The notes: generated by a model not told the origin, from the letters alone. DNA of 64,000 bases from Pararhizobium sp. A13 (GCF_040126305.1 NZ_CP149510.1:2553001-2617000); one strand, 5' to 3'. Positions 46,024 through 55,714 are shown, counted from the first letter of the stretch. Made by a program: numbers and translations.

Positions 46024-46935
46024 TCAGCCCGTGAATGGAAACTCGGTGGCCGCATCCTTGTCACGTCCAGACTTCCTCCGCATCTGCCACACCGAATGCC
46101 CGACCAGCGCAAGGATCAGCACGGCACCGCCGGCCAGCGTCTGCGCGGTCGGGACTTCCTTGAACACAATCCAGATCCAGATCGGCGCGAGGATGGTTTC
46201 GAGCAGGTAGAACATCCCGACTTCCGGGGCCGAAAGATAGCGCGGGCCGGTGGCGAGGCAGAAGAAGGCGAGCGGGATCATGACCAGGCCATCGAACATG
46301 ATCCAGCCGGGATGGGCGATCGCCAGGCCCTCGGCGGGCGAGAGCAGGTAGCCGACGATGCCGGGGAAGATGGCGGTTGCCAGCGGCACCAGTCCCATGT
46401 CCCGGCCGCTGGCGCGACTGACGGTGATGGCTGAGGCAAGCAGCAGGGCCGAGCAGACGGCCATGGCATCGCCGAAGAAGTTGCCGCTCTGCAAACCGTC
46501 CTGGACGATCAGCCCGACACCGAACACCATCACGGACATCGTCACCAGCGTTGCGTTGGAAGGCCGTTCCTTAAGGAAGATCCAGGACAGCACGGCTGCG
46601 AACATCGAGGTGAAGGCGACGATGAAGACAACGTTGGCGGTTGCGGTGTTGAAGACGGACAGCAGGAAGGTGAAGGAGCCGAGACCGTAGAACAGTCCCG
46701 CCGACAGGCCCGCCATGCCCGGCACGAGCGCGATCGTCCGGCCGCGAAATTTATTGAGCACGACCCAGGCAATCAGCGCCACCGCGAACGTGCACAGGCT
46801 GCGGACGGCAAGCAGCGACCAGACTTCGCCTTCGGCGGAGCGGATCAGCGGGATGTCGAAGGAGAGGGCAAGGCCGCCCAGCCCGGTGACGAGAAGACCG
46901 CGGCGATGGTGGGCGGCATCAATGGTTTGGCTCAA
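46024..46935 (-). CDS. EamA/DMT-family transporter
   Basis: 303 residues with ten membrane helices formed by two EamA repeats, each of about 140 residues. Features include the first helix LVTGLGGLALSFDIPLIR, FIVAFTSMFAAVLSWIFLKERP at the end of repeat 1, and LLETILAPIWIWIVFKEVP at the end of repeat 2, the family's usual block near the repeat boundary. Such carriers export amino acids or other small metabolites; the substrate is not predictable. It follows bpt by nine bases on the same strand and likely belongs to the same unit. Confidence 0.9.
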   Translation of the reverse strand: MSQTIDAAHHRRGLLVTGLGGLALSFDIPLIRSAEGEVWSLLAVRSLCTFAVALIAWVVLNKFRGRTIALVPGMAGLSAGLFYGLGSFTFLLSVFNTATANVVFIVAFTSMFAAVLSWIFLKERPSNATLVTMSVMVFGVGLIVQDGLQSGNFFGDAMAVCSALLLASAITVSRASGRDMGLVPLATAIFPGIVGYLLSPAEGLAIAHPGWIMFDGLVMIPLAFFCLATGPRYLSAPEVGMFYLLETILAPIWIWIVFKEVPTAQTLAGGAVLILALVGHSVWQMRRKSGRDKDAATEFPFTG

Positions 46936-46944
46936 GATTCAGTC

Positions 46945-47709
46945 CTATGCGGTGGCTGCGCTCTCGGCTGTATAGCGCTCCCAACCGCGGGCCATAAGGT
47001 GCTCCTGCGGCAGAAACTTTGTTTTATAGTCCATCTTGCGCGAACCCTTGACCCAGTAGCCGAGATAGACATGCGGCAGGCCCCGCTCTTTCGCCTTGCG
47101 GATATGGTCGAGGATCATGAAGGTGCCAAGCGAGCGGGCCGACAGGTCCGGGTCGAAATAGGAATAGACCATCGACAGGCCGTCGCCCATCTTGTCGGTG
47201 AGCGCGGCTGCGATCAGCGGCCCCTTGGCCTTGCCGATACCATCACCTTCGACCTTCAGACGGTATTCGATGATCTTGGTGTTCACATGCGTATCCTCCA
47301 CCATCATCGCGTAGTCGAGGACGGACATGTCCGACATGCCGCCCTTCTGGTGGCGGTGGTCGAGATAGCGTCGGAACAGGCTGTATTGCTCGCTGGAGGG
47401 CTCGGCCGGGTATTCCGCCGAAACCACGTCGCTGTTGAGTGCGAGAATGCGCCGCATCGAGCGGGTGGGGGAAAACTCGCCGGCAATGATGCGCACCGAG
47501 ATACAGGCCCGACAGGTTTCGCAAGCCGGCCGATAGGCGATGTTCTGTGACCGGCGGAAGCCGCCCTGCGTCAGGAGATCGTTGAGTTCGGGTGCCCGCT
47601 CGCCCACCATGTGGGTAAAAACCTTCCGCTCCATCTCCTGCGGCAGATACGGGCAGGTTGCCGGTGCGGTCAGGTAGAATTGTGGAGACGGTGCAGTTTG
47701 CGTGTTCAT
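46945..47709 (-). CDS. bpt: Aspartate/glutamate leucyltransferase (Bpt)
   Basis: 254 residues. The N-terminal part has ATCPYLPQ and the cysteine-rich [13 protein letters not shown] segment typical of Ate/Bpt transferases; the C-terminal GNAT-like part has [20 protein letters not shown] and [15 protein letters not shown]. Bpt moves leucine from tRNA to N-terminal aspartate or glutamate, marking proteins for ClpS-ClpAP degradation (N-degron pathway). Next to hemB and the RDD gene as in other rhizobia. No special leader is seen; 176 bp separate it from the RDD gene. Confidence 0.92.
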   Translation of the reverse strand: MNTQTAPSPQFYLTAPATCPYLPQEMERKVFTHMVGERAPELNDLLTQGGFRRSQNIAYRPACETCRACISVRIIAGEFSPTRSMRRILALNSDVVSAEYPAEPSSEQYSLFRRYLDHRHQKGGMSDMSVLDYAMMVEDTHVNTKIIEYRLKVEGDGIGKAKGPLIAAALTDKMGDGLSMVYSYFDPDLSARSLGTFMILDHIRKAKERGLPHVYLGYWVKGSRKMDYKTKFLPQEHLMARGWERYTAESAATA

Positions 47710-47885
47710 ATGTTGCGGAGATCGCTCTTCGTGGCCGCTTCGAAAACATTAGCATGGCGCAAGATTGAAAAAGGTCAATCGCGACTTTTTGAACGTCGCG
47801 TCGCCATGCGATAAATCTATGTTTTCGGCTGTTTTCGCCGGGACGAGAGCGGGCGGCACCGCTGGCCACACGCCGGGAGGGCGAA

Positions 47886-48350
47886 TCAGTAGATGCCGCG
47901 GCGGACCGTCACCGTGCCGATCAGAAGGTCGTGCAGCAGGCGGCCGCGGTCGGTGAAGAGACCGATCAGCAGGATCAGCGGCGTGAGTAGCGCGTTGGCG
48001 ATCCAGAAGATCACCAGATGCACGATGGCGGTGAGGAAATCCATCGGCCGGCCGTCGGTGCGGGCAATCGCGATGCCCATCATGTTCATGCCGGGTGAAG
48101 CCTGTTTCGGACCGCCGACGGTCAGGCCGAAATAGAGCATGGCGAGACCGGCAAACAGCACGGGGTAGAGGAAGAAACCGAGGCCGAGCGTCAGGATGCC
48201 GAGGAAAAACACCACGACCGCTGCGGGAATCCACAGAAGGGCGACGATCGCATAGTCGATCACGAAAGCGATGACGCGGCGGCTCAGTACGCCCTGATAG
48301 GCCCGCCAGTCATTGCTCGGGATTCTCAAGTTTTCATCCTGCACAGTCAT
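47886..48350 (-). CDS. RDD family membrane protein
   Basis: 154 residues with three or four membrane helices (VIAFVIDYAIVALLWIPAAVVVF, LGLGFFLYPVLFAGLAMLY, LTAIVHLVIFWIANALL) and the RDD-type loop with ARTDGRPMDF and DRGRLLHDLLIG. RDD proteins are thought to transport or handle small molecules, with sodium/proton antiport shown in some. The function here is not known. The start is MTVQDENLRI; ten extra in-frame residues upstream are unlikely. In rhizobia it usually sits between hemB and bpt, as here. Confidence 0.85.
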   Translation of the reverse strand: MTVQDENLRIPSNDWRAYQGVLSRRVIAFVIDYAIVALLWIPAAVVVFFLGILTLGLGFFLYPVLFAGLAMLYFGLTVGGPKQASPGMNMMGIAIARTDGRPMDFLTAIVHLVIFWIANALLTPLILLIGLFTDRGRLLHDLLIGTVTVRRGIY

Positions 48351-48431
48351 GGCCGTTCTCCATCGTCGATGGGCAGGCATATGGGGAGGGCGGGCGAAAA
48401 ATGCAAATGGTGCGTGAAAATAAGGGCGCGT

Positions 48432-49034
48432 TCATGCCGAGCGGACGGTCGTTACGTGCAGCCATTCCGTGTTCTCGCCGTCGTAACCGCCACCGATATT
48501 CTCTTCGATTTCCATGCTCGTCCAACCAAGGGGCGCATATTGCGAGATCAGCCAATCGCGAGACGGATAGTTGTAGTAACGCTGGAACCGGTCGCGGCCT
48601 TCGGACGATCCCGCTTTGAAGCTGGCGTAGAAAACACCGCCTGACGTGAGAGCGCGATGAATGCGGGGCAGCACCGCGGCGAGTTCCGGCCGTGGGACAT
48701 GCAACAGGCAGGCATTCGCCCAGACGCCAGCATAGATGCCGTCCTCGTCCAGTCGATCGAAGGCAAGAACGGTGACCGGTCGCCCCAGCAATCGTTCCGC
48801 CTGCTGCGCCATCTCCGGCGAACCGTCGGTCGGCGTGACGTCGAAACCGCGCGCCAGCATCACCTGACTGTCCTGACCGCCTCCACATCCCAGTTCGAGA
48901 ATTTTTGCGCCAGCGTGCAGGGCTTTGAGGAAACGATCAAGACGCTCATTCTGCGTTGAACGCGATCGCCCGGAATAGGCTTCCGCTTCCTCCGCATAGA
49001 AGTTTAAGGTTTCAGCATCCTGACTGCCCACCAT
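48432..49034 (-). CDS. Class I SAM-dependent methyltransferase
   Basis: 200 residues. The S-adenosylmethionine-binding motif is ILELGCGGGQDS, followed by VTPTDGSPEMAQQA (acidic residue binding the ribose) and the post-I ACLLHVPRPELAAVLPRI segment. The C-terminal part ends GGGYDGENTEWLHVTTV. The substrate is unknown. ATG at 49034 has GAAGGG closely upstream; a TTG codon five residues earlier is less likely. It lies 28 bp after the hemB stop on the same strand, an insertion between hemB and the RDD gene relative to common rhizobial order. Confidence 0.85.
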   Translation of the reverse strand: MVGSQDAETLNFYAEEAEAYSGRSRSTQNERLDRFLKALHAGAKILELGCGGGQDSQVMLARGFDVTPTDGSPEMAQQAERLLGRPVTVLAFDRLDEDGIYAGVWANACLLHVPRPELAAVLPRIHRALTSGGVFYASFKAGSSEGRDRFQRYYNYPSRDWLISQYAPLGWTSMEIEENIGGGYDGENTEWLHVTTVRSA

Positions 49035-49062
49035 GCACCCTTCAGACAAGGCCCGGATATCG

Positions 49063-50079
<1,017 letters not shown>

Positions 50080-50806
50080 GTCGGTCGTCTTTCGGTCCTT
50101 CGTGTGCGTGGTGGCGGTTTATCATGCGAGACGGGCAAAGGAAAATGGTTGAGGTGCGGCACGTTTACTCTCCTCCGTGAGGCAGTTTGACGCGGCCTCA
50201 ACGGTCAATAGCCACACCCGGAAAATCCGCCGTGGATTTCCTCATTCATACCTGGCCGGGGCGCTGAAAAGTGCCGAGACTAAGTAAATTATATATGACG
50301 CCTTCCAGCGCCCCGCTCGATGTCTGTCGACTGGCAACTGCGGTCTCTCTGCGGGGATGGCGGCACCTTTTTCCGGTACAGGGCGGCGCTCACGGCTTTC
50401 GCCGCTGCTCCGCGAAAGACGATGCTTGCGCACCACCAGTCGCCGGTCCTCATGTGTGCCTCACAGGCACGCCCCGTCCTGTTTCAGACGAGATTTTCTG
50501 ACAGTCCACCGGGCAAAGGCTCACGTCCTTCCTCCACCCGGCACCGGCCCCGCCTCGCCGCGACGCCTCGCGGGGTAGCCGATGACGGAACGCAACGATC
50601 ATGGCACAGGTTCTAAGGGCGGGGATCAGCGGGGATTTTGGCATCGCCAAAAGCAGGCCCTGCCATTGAGTTTTGCATTGCAACAAAAACCGTCAGATGA
50701 CCGCGGCTGTTGCCGCCATTTTCATCAATCTTGCCGCGAGATATAGCTAATATATTGATTTGACGCACATAACGAGTTTGGCACGGCACTTGCTCGCCTG
50801 TCTGGT
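50080..50806. other. 727-bp gene-free region between hemB and the GntR gene
   Basis: No frame here looks like a gene: the short open frames are proline-, arginine- and cysteine-rich and lack ribosome sites. The left part has a small inverted repeat (GGAAAATCC/GGATTTCC, 50220-50241, with one bulge). Bases about 50275-50300 and 50730-50760 are AT-rich, in contrast with a GC-rich middle. The right end must hold the promoter of the GntR gene. It may contain decayed sequence from a lost gene or an unrecognised RNA. Confidence 0.45.
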
Positions 50807-51544
50807 ATGCAAGATTTACATACAGCACAGACAGCGCAGGGCGATATAGAGGAGGCGATCGTCGCCGGCATCCTCTCCGCCCGTATCAAACCCGGGACCC
50901 GCCTCAGCGAAAACCAGCTGGCGACACTCTTTGGCGTTTCGCGAACGCGGGTGCGGGAGGCGATGATGCGGCTGGAAACCCGCGCCATTGTCCATGTCAG
51001 CCCCCGCCGTGGCTGGTTCGTGGTCGAACCCTTGGCCGAGGAGGCCGTGACGGTCTATGCCGCCCGGCGCGTCATCGAATCCGGCCTGCTTCGCTGCATG
51101 AGCGAACTGACGGCCGCGGGAAGGGACAAGCTGCGCGCGCATCTTGCCGAGGAGAAGGCCGCAATTTCGGCGGGCGACAAGCAGCGGCTGATCTGTTTGA
51201 TGGGCGATTTCCATATCCGGTTGGCGGAGCTGAGCGGCAATATCGTACTCATCGATATCCTGCGCGACCTGACGGCGCGGACCATCCTGATTTCGATGCT
51301 CTATCAGTCCGATTTCCACGCGATGCAGTCCCATATCGGCCATTGCGGCATCGTCGAGGCTCTGGAGGCCGGCGAGTTCACGAAGGCCGCCGAACTCAGC
51401 ATCGAGCATCTCGAAGAGGTCGAGGAAGGCCTCGACCTGACGTCGCGCCCCGATCCGCTCTCGGAACTGCGCAATTCGCTCTCCCTTCCACCCGTGGCCG
51501 CAACAACGAAGAACGCGGCCGCCTCAATCATCCAGAAGAAATAA
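50807..51544 (+). CDS. GntR-family (FCD/FadR subgroup) transcription regulator
   Basis: 245 residues. The N-terminal winged helix-turn-helix is GTRLSENQLATLFGVSRTRVREAMMRLE, with WFVVEP at its end; the C-terminal all-helical FCD domain binds a metal and an organic acid effector, with the conserved HIRLAELSGN segment. It is the first gene of an apparent unit with the polar amino-acid ABC importer (17 bp to the binding-protein start), so it is likely a local repressor responding to the transported compound. A sequence reading TCTTGCATACCAGA on the minus strand spans its start codon; a similar TCTTGTATGTAAGC lies after the cluster at 54620. Confidence 0.87.
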   Translation: MQDLHTAQTAQGDIEEAIVAGILSARIKPGTRLSENQLATLFGVSRTRVREAMMRLETRAIVHVSPRRGWFVVEPLAEEAVTVYAARRVIESGLLRCMSELTAAGRDKLRAHLAEEKAAISAGDKQRLICLMGDFHIRLAELSGNIVLIDILRDLTARTILISMLYQSDFHAMQSHIGHCGIVEALEAGEFTKAAELSIEHLEEVEEGLDLTSRPDPLSELRNSLSLPPVAATTKNAAASIIQKK

Positions 51545-51561
51545 TCGCAAAGGAGAACAGC

Positions 51562-52350
51562 ATGACATTTGCAAGACATCTCATCACCGCGGCGATCACG
51601 GTCGCCGCCATGTTCGCAACGGCTTCGGCCTCCCGTGCCGATGCGCTCGCCGACATCACCGCCCGCGGCACGATCCGCGTCGCCGTCCCGCAGGACTTCC
51701 CGCCTTTCGGCAGCGTCGGCACCGACATGGCCCCGATGGGCTATGACATCGATACTGCCAATCTCATCGCAGAAAAGCTCGGCGTGAAAACCGAACTCGT
51801 TCCCGTCACCAGCGCCAACCGCATTCCCTACCTGCAGACCAACAAGGTCGACCTGGTGATTTCGAGCCTCGGCAAGAATGCCGAACGCGAAGCGGTGATC
51901 GACTTCTCCACGCCCTACGCCCCGTTCTTCAACGGCGTCTTCGCCCCCGCCGACGTTGCCGTAACCAAGGCCGAGGAACTTTCCGGCAAGACCGTCGGTG
52001 TCACGCGCGGCGCCGTGGAGGATCTGGAGCTGACCAAGGTTGCCCCGGCCGATGCCGTCATCAAGCGCTACGAGGACAACAACGGGACGATTTCAGCCTT
52101 CCTCTCCGGTCAGGTGGACGTGGTGGCGACGGGTAACGTCGTTGCGGCCGCTATCCTTGCCAAGAACCCGCCGAAGCGCCCTGAACTGAAGTTCCTGATC
52201 AAGAACTCTCCCTGCTACATCGGCATGAACAAGAACGAGCCGGCGCTGCTCGAAAAGGTCAACGCCGTCATCGCCGCTGCCAAGACGGACGGCACGCTCA
52301 ACGGCATCTCCCAGAAATGGCTCGGCGCCGACCTTCCGGCCGACCTCTGA
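51562..52350 (+). CDS. Amino-acid ABC transporter, periplasmic binding protein
   Basis: 262 residues. A signal peptide (LITAAITVAAMFATASASRAD) precedes a type II binding protein fold of the family 3 (polar amino acid) class, with RVAVPQDFPPFGSVG, GYDIDTANLIAEKLGV and LVISSLGKNAEREAVIDFSTPY motifs. A conserved arginine for the ligand carboxylate is not easy to assign here by eye. The start is the ATG at 51562 with AAGGAG seven bases ahead; a longer in-frame reading from 51343 overlaps gntR and is rejected. The permeases and ATPase follow. Confidence 0.92.
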   Translation: MTFARHLITAAITVAAMFATASASRADALADITARGTIRVAVPQDFPPFGSVGTDMAPMGYDIDTANLIAEKLGVKTELVPVTSANRIPYLQTNKVDLVISSLGKNAEREAVIDFSTPYAPFFNGVFAPADVAVTKAEELSGKTVGVTRGAVEDLELTKVAPADAVIKRYEDNNGTISAFLSGQVDVVATGNVVAAAILAKNPPKRPELKFLIKNSPCYIGMNKNEPALLEKVNAVIAAAKTDGTLNGISQKWLGADLPADL

Positions 52351-52422
52351 TCGAATTGATGGTCGCCATCCCGCACGTCGCGGGATGGCGGAGCCGCCGT
52401 TGAAGATGAAGAGGGGCACAAC

Positions 52423-53094
52423 TTGAACTATGTTTTCGAATTCGGCTGGTTAGCCCAATATTATCCGCAGATCGTCAAGGGCGTTCTGATAACGCTCGAG
52501 TTGATTGCCATCGGGGCGGTGCTCGGCATTTCGCTGGGCATCTTCTGTGCCTGGGCGCGGGCGCTGGGACCTTCATGGCTGAAGCCGATCGTCGCGACCT
52601 ATGTCGAACTGATCCGCAACACGCCGTTCCTGATCCAGCTTTTCTTCATTTTCTTCGGCCTGCCATCGCTCGGCCTGCAGCTTGGCGAACTGACGGCTGC
52701 CAACATCGCGATGGTGATCAACCTCGGCGCCTATAGCTGCGAGATCATCCGCGCCGGCATCCAGGCGACGACGAAGGGCCAGTTCGAGGCAGGTGCCAGC
52801 CTTGCCATGACGCGCTTCGAGACCTTCCGCCATGTCGTGCTGGTGCCCTCGCTGCAGCGCATCTGGCCGGCGCTGTCCTCGCAGGTGGTCATCGTCATGC
52901 TCGGCTCGTCGGTGGTGTCGCAGATCGCCGCCGAAGACCTGACGTTTGCCGCCAATTTCATCCAGTCGCGGACCTTCCGGGCCTTCGAGGCCTATATCGT
53001 CTCGACCCTCATCTATCTCTGCCTCGCCATCCTGCTGCGCCAGGCACTGGCCGTCCTGGGCGGCTTCATCTTTCCCCGGAGGTTGGCGCGATGA
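52423..53094 (+). CDS. Amino-acid ABC transporter permease 1
   Basis: 223 residues with five membrane helices in the HisMQ/GlnP layout and the ATPase-contact loop EAGASLAMTRFETFRHVVLPS-like segment (AGASLAMTRFETFRHVVLVP). It begins at a TTG codon (reading MNYVFEFGWLAQYY) with GAGGGG upstream; no ATG fits. It pairs with the next gene to form the membrane channel of an importer for a polar amino acid. Its stop overlaps the next ATG (ATGA). Confidence 0.9.
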   Translation: MNYVFEFGWLAQYYPQIVKGVLITLELIAIGAVLGISLGIFCAWARALGPSWLKPIVATYVELIRNTPFLIQLFFIFFGLPSLGLQLGELTAANIAMVINLGAYSCEIIRAGIQATTKGQFEAGASLAMTRFETFRHVVLVPSLQRIWPALSSQVVIVMLGSSVVSQIAAEDLTFAANFIQSRTFRAFEAYIVSTLIYLCLAILLRQALAVLGGFIFPRRLAR

Positions 53095-53750
53095 TCGAAT
53101 TTTCCACCTGGGACATCCTGCGCAATCTCTTGCTGGCGACGCGCTGGACCATCCTGCTTTCGCTCGTCTCGTTCGTCGGGGGAGGGGCGGTCGGCCTGCT
53201 CCTGCTTTTCGTGCGCATCAGCACGCGCAAGGCGACGAGGGCCTTCGCCAAATACTACATCGAGCTGTTCCAGGGAACACCGCTCCTGATGCAGCTTTTC
53301 ATTGCCTTCTTCGGCCTTGGCCTGTTCGGCATCGATGTTCCAGCCTGGCTTGCAGCAGGTCTGGCGCTCATCCTGTGGACCGCCTCGTTCCTTGCCGAAA
53401 TCTGGCGGGGCTGCGTTGAATCGATCGCCAAGGGACAATGGGAGGCGTCCGCCAGTCTCGGCATGGGGCGGCTGCAGCAGATGCGCTACGTCATCTTTCC
53501 GCAGGCGCTGAAGATCGCCGTGCCGCCGACCGTCGGCTTCTCGGTCCAGGTCGTCAAAGGCACGGCGCTGACCTCGATCATCGGCTTCGTCGAACTGTCG
53601 AAGGCCGGAACCGTCGTCACCAACGCCACCTTCCAGCCCTTTACCGTCTACGGCCTCGTCGCCCTCATCTATTTCGCGCTCTGCTGGCCCCTGTCCAGGA
53701 GCAGCCAAATTCTCGAAAGGAAGCTCAATGTCGCTCATCGAAATCACTGA
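53091..53750 (+). CDS. Amino-acid ABC transporter permease 2
   Basis: 219 residues, also of the HisM/GlnP type with about five helices and the loop EASASLGMGRLQQMRYVIFPQ-like motif (SASLGMGRLQQMRYVIFP). It starts with ATG overlapping the previous stop by four bases, and its last 23 bases overlap the ATPase gene start. The two permeases, binding protein and ATPase form one importer, translated as a tightly coupled set. Confidence 0.92.
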   Translation: MIEFSTWDILRNLLLATRWTILLSLVSFVGGGAVGLLLLFVRISTRKATRAFAKYYIELFQGTPLLMQLFIAFFGLGLFGIDVPAWLAAGLALILWTASFLAEIWRGCVESIAKGQWEASASLGMGRLQQMRYVIFPQALKIAVPPTVGFSVQVVKGTALTSIIGFVELSKAGTVVTNATFQPFTVYGLVALIYFALCWPLSRSSQILERKLNVAHRNH

Positions 53751-54453
53751 GGTCCGCAAAAGCTACGGCACCAACGAGGTTCTGAAGGGGATCAATCTCG
53801 ATGTCGAGCCCGGCGAGGTCATCGCCATCATCGGCAAGAGCGGATCGGGCAAGTCGACACTGCTGCGCTGCATCAACGGGCTGGAATCGATTACGCAGGG
53901 CTCGATCTCCGTCGCCGGCGCGCAGCTGCTCGACGACGAGGTGCATCTGAAGGCGCTGCGGCTGAAGGTCGGGATGATCTTCCAGCAGTTCAACCTCTTT
54001 CCGCATCTGACGGTCGGCGGCAACGTCATTCTCTCCCAGACCGTCGTCAAGAAGACCGCGAAAGTGGAAGCCGAGGCGATGGCGCGCAAGATGCTCGACC
54101 GGGTCGGACTGGGGCACAAGTTCGATGCCTATCCGGACGAGCTTTCGGGCGGCCAGCAGCAGCGCGTGGCGATCGCTCGGGCGCTCGCCATGCAGCCGAT
54201 TGCGCTTCTCTGTGACGAAATCACCTCGGCGCTCGATCCCGAACTGGTGTCGGAGGTGCTGGCGGTCGTCCGCGAGCTTGCGGCGGAAGGCATGACGCTC
54301 CTGATGGTGACGCACGAGATGAAGTTCGCCCGCGACGTCTGCTCAAGGGTCGTCTTCATGCACCAGGGGCGGGTGCACGAGATCGGGCCGCCGCAAGAGG
54401 TGTTCAACAGCCCGAAGACGCCGGAACTGCAGCAGTTTCTCGGGGTGCATTGA
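53728..54453 (+). CDS. Amino-acid ABC transporter ATP-binding protein
   Basis: 241 residues. Walker A is GKSGSGKSTLLRC, the signature is LSGGQQQRVAIARA, and Walker B is LLCDEITSALDPELVSEV followed by the switch histidine in VTHEM. It is the GlnQ/HisP type that drives polar amino-acid uptake. The gene starts inside the end of permease 2, so it is the last member of the importer set. Transport direction is inward with the binding protein. Confidence 0.94.
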   Translation: MSLIEITEVRKSYGTNEVLKGINLDVEPGEVIAIIGKSGSGKSTLLRCINGLESITQGSISVAGAQLLDDEVHLKALRLKVGMIFQQFNLFPHLTVGGNVILSQTVVKKTAKVEAEAMARKMLDRVGLGHKFDAYPDELSGGQQQRVAIARALAMQPIALLCDEITSALDPELVSEVLAVVRELAAEGMTLLMVTHEMKFARDVCSRVVFMHQGRVHEIGPPQEVFNSPKTPELQQFLGVH

Positions 54454-54585
54454 GGGGGGCGCGGCTGAGGCGGTGCGAGGCGTGGGCCAGGTTCTGCACC
54501 CGGCCCAACAGGCCACCTTCTCCCCCCGGGCAGAGAGTGACGCTTGCCGCGCCAACGAACCTGCCATCTATGTTTGTCCACCGAT

Positions 54586-54617
54586 CCGATGCATCGGCAA
54601 ATCATGCGCGATATAAT
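54586..54617 (+). promoter_or_regulatory. Promoter with palindromic operator before the small-ORF cluster
   Basis: A TATAAT -10 hexamer lies at 54612-54617. A perfect 12-bp palindrome CCGATGCATCGG at 54586-54597 occupies the region where a -35 or activator site would be. Transcription would start near 54624 and run into the small genes downstream. Confidence 0.5.
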
Positions 54618-54647
54618 TGTCTTGTATGTAAGCTGCAATTAGCGCAT
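54604..54647. repeat. Interrupted inverted repeat near the cluster promoter
   Basis: Arms ATGCGC and TAATTG (with a GATA bulge between them) pair with CAATTA and GCGCAT, around a 16-base loop that contains TCTTGTATGTAAGC. This could be an operator for a dimeric regulator or a 5' RNA hairpin. The loop sequence resembles the one over the GntR start codon in reverse complement. Confidence 0.45.
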
Positions 54648-54727
54648 GTTTCGTGCTTCGGCAGCATTTTATGCGGGCGCTGCCGCTTGAGGGCCTTCAT
54701 ACCCTAGCCTCAAAAAAGGAGGACATC

Positions 54728-55063
54728 TTGTCTTCCATCATCCAGCAAGATTTTATCGATTCCATAGAGCTGAGATCCATCGACCGAACCCGCCACTGTG
54801 GCGTGGACTTGAAGCCGCCGGCTGCGACGTTGGCTGAGCGCTCCGAGCTGATATATTTTCTGCACAACCGGTTCAGACTTTCCGTGCGGATCAAGAATCC
54901 GCCTTTCCTGGGGAGCGGTGCGGATCAGCCCTTCTCGGATATGAACACGCCCTGTGTTTCCAAGGCGGGAATTGCGGTCTACACTTGGAAGAATGGGCGA
55001 AGCGCCCCCCATCAGGTCGTAAAACACTCAGTAGTAGACGGGGTGGGACCCGAAAATGTTTAG
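54728..55063 (+). CDS. Small TTG-start gene of unknown function
   Basis: 111 residues starting from TTG at 54728 (the frame is open back to 54653). A full AGGAGG Shine-Dalgarno lies five bases upstream of this TTG, the main support for the gene. The product has alternating charged and hydrophobic segments (IIQQDFIDSIELRSI, ERSELIYFLHNRF, AGIAVYTWKNGR) with two cysteines and no membrane helix. No family is recognised. It is preceded by a promoter and inverted repeats and overlaps the next small ORF by eight bases. It may be a real accessory gene or part of a decayed one. Confidence 0.45.
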   Translation: MSSIIQQDFIDSIELRSIDRTRHCGVDLKPPAATLAERSELIYFLHNRFRLSVRIKNPPFLGSGADQPFSDMNTPCVSKAGIAVYTWKNGRSAPHQVVKHSVVDGVGPENV

Positions 55064-55160
55064 GCCCAGTTCAGCTGTCGCGCCGGTGGTGGCGCTGTTC
55101 CTGATCAAGTCGTCCCTGGTCTTGTCCCTGGCCCTCATCGCCTATTTCGCCATGCGGTAA
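55056..55160 (+). CDS. 34-residue single-pass membrane microprotein
   Basis: An ORF of 34 codons. Residues about 8 to 32 are strongly hydrophobic (VVALFLIKSSLVLSLALIAY) and the N terminus is polar (FRPSS), giving one predicted membrane helix with a basic end (MR). It overlaps the upstream TTG-start gene by eight bases, in another frame, with a weak GGTGGGA ahead. No homologue is recognised. The composition (hydrophobic run, no stop) makes it better than chance, but it needs support by conservation or translation data. Confidence 0.4.
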   Translation: MFRPSSAVAPVVALFLIKSSLVLSLALIAYFAMR

Positions 55161-55193
55161 TTGTTTCCGCCTCATGCAAATCGAAAGTGCGTA

Positions 55194-55460
55194 ATGACTC
55201 TGTCGTTTCCGAATAGTGCCCGCAGTTATGACGAGACCAAAATGCGTGTCCGGTTTACCGGCTACGATGGCATGTTTGAGGTCAAATTCTTCGTGACCGC
55301 CGACGTTCTTGCCAAAGGACTGGTTTTACGGACCGCGGTGGAGCGAGACTATCTCGACGCGTTCGACAAGATGCGTCCCAAAATCCTGGACGTTGCGAAA
55401 CGCGCATACAATGGCAAGCGGCAAGCAATGGTGCTTCTGGATTTGTCGAACTTCAGATAA
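55194..55460 (+). CDS. DUF1488 family protein
   Basis: 88 residues with the compact DUF1488 pattern: LSFPNSARSYDET, MRVRFTGYDGMFEVKFF, then DYLDAFDKMRPKILDVAKRAYNG and VLLDLSNF at the end. This domain is common in alphaproteobacteria and has no known function. The start is MTLSFPNS, with GAAAG upstream; a longer reading from 55161 begins at a TTG and has no support. It follows the microprotein by 33 bases. Confidence 0.72.
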   Translation: MTLSFPNSARSYDETKMRVRFTGYDGMFEVKFFVTADVLAKGLVLRTAVERDYLDAFDKMRPKILDVAKRAYNGKRQAMVLLDLSNFR

Positions 55461-55470
55461 TCCCGCCCAA

Positions 55471-55545
55471 AAAACATCCGTCCGGCAAAGCGCCCCCGCC
55501 GCCTATCCTGCGCGCCATGCCTCCTGATTCTGTGAAAGTCCCGAA
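55471..55545 (+). repeat. Duplicated promoter/start module, copy 1
   Basis: This 75-bp stretch resembles 56357-56433. The 29 bases from the start codon on (ATG to CCCGAA) match the second copy in 28 positions; the upstream part shares ACATCCGTCCGGC-like and TATCCT with the second copy, with small gaps. In both, TATCCT lies eight bases before ATG, as in leaderless promoters. Confidence 0.7.
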
Positions 55546-55657
55546 CGGCGCGAGTTCTGTTGTGGCAGGCGAGGACGTCGCGGCGGATGGGCGTGCGGGC
55601 ACGACAGATAGCGAGGCCGCCGCCCCCATACAGCCCAAAACACGCGGCGGCCTCTAA
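55517..55657 (+). CDS. 46-residue peptide from the truncated copy
   Basis: An ORF that begins with the duplicated MPPDSVKVP start and then diverges to a polar alanine- and glycine-rich tail (NGASSVVAGEDVAADGRAG). No ribosome site is seen; translation, if any, would be leaderless. It may be a relic of a partial duplication of the membrane-protein gene at 56405. Low confidence as a functional gene. Confidence 0.3.
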   Translation: MPPDSVKVPNGASSVVAGEDVAADGRAGTTDSEAAAPIQPKTRGGL

Positions 55658-55714
55658 CCCTGCCCAGGGCTGGAAGTATGACGATCGCGCATCAGGAATT
55701 ATTCATGGCCGCCG

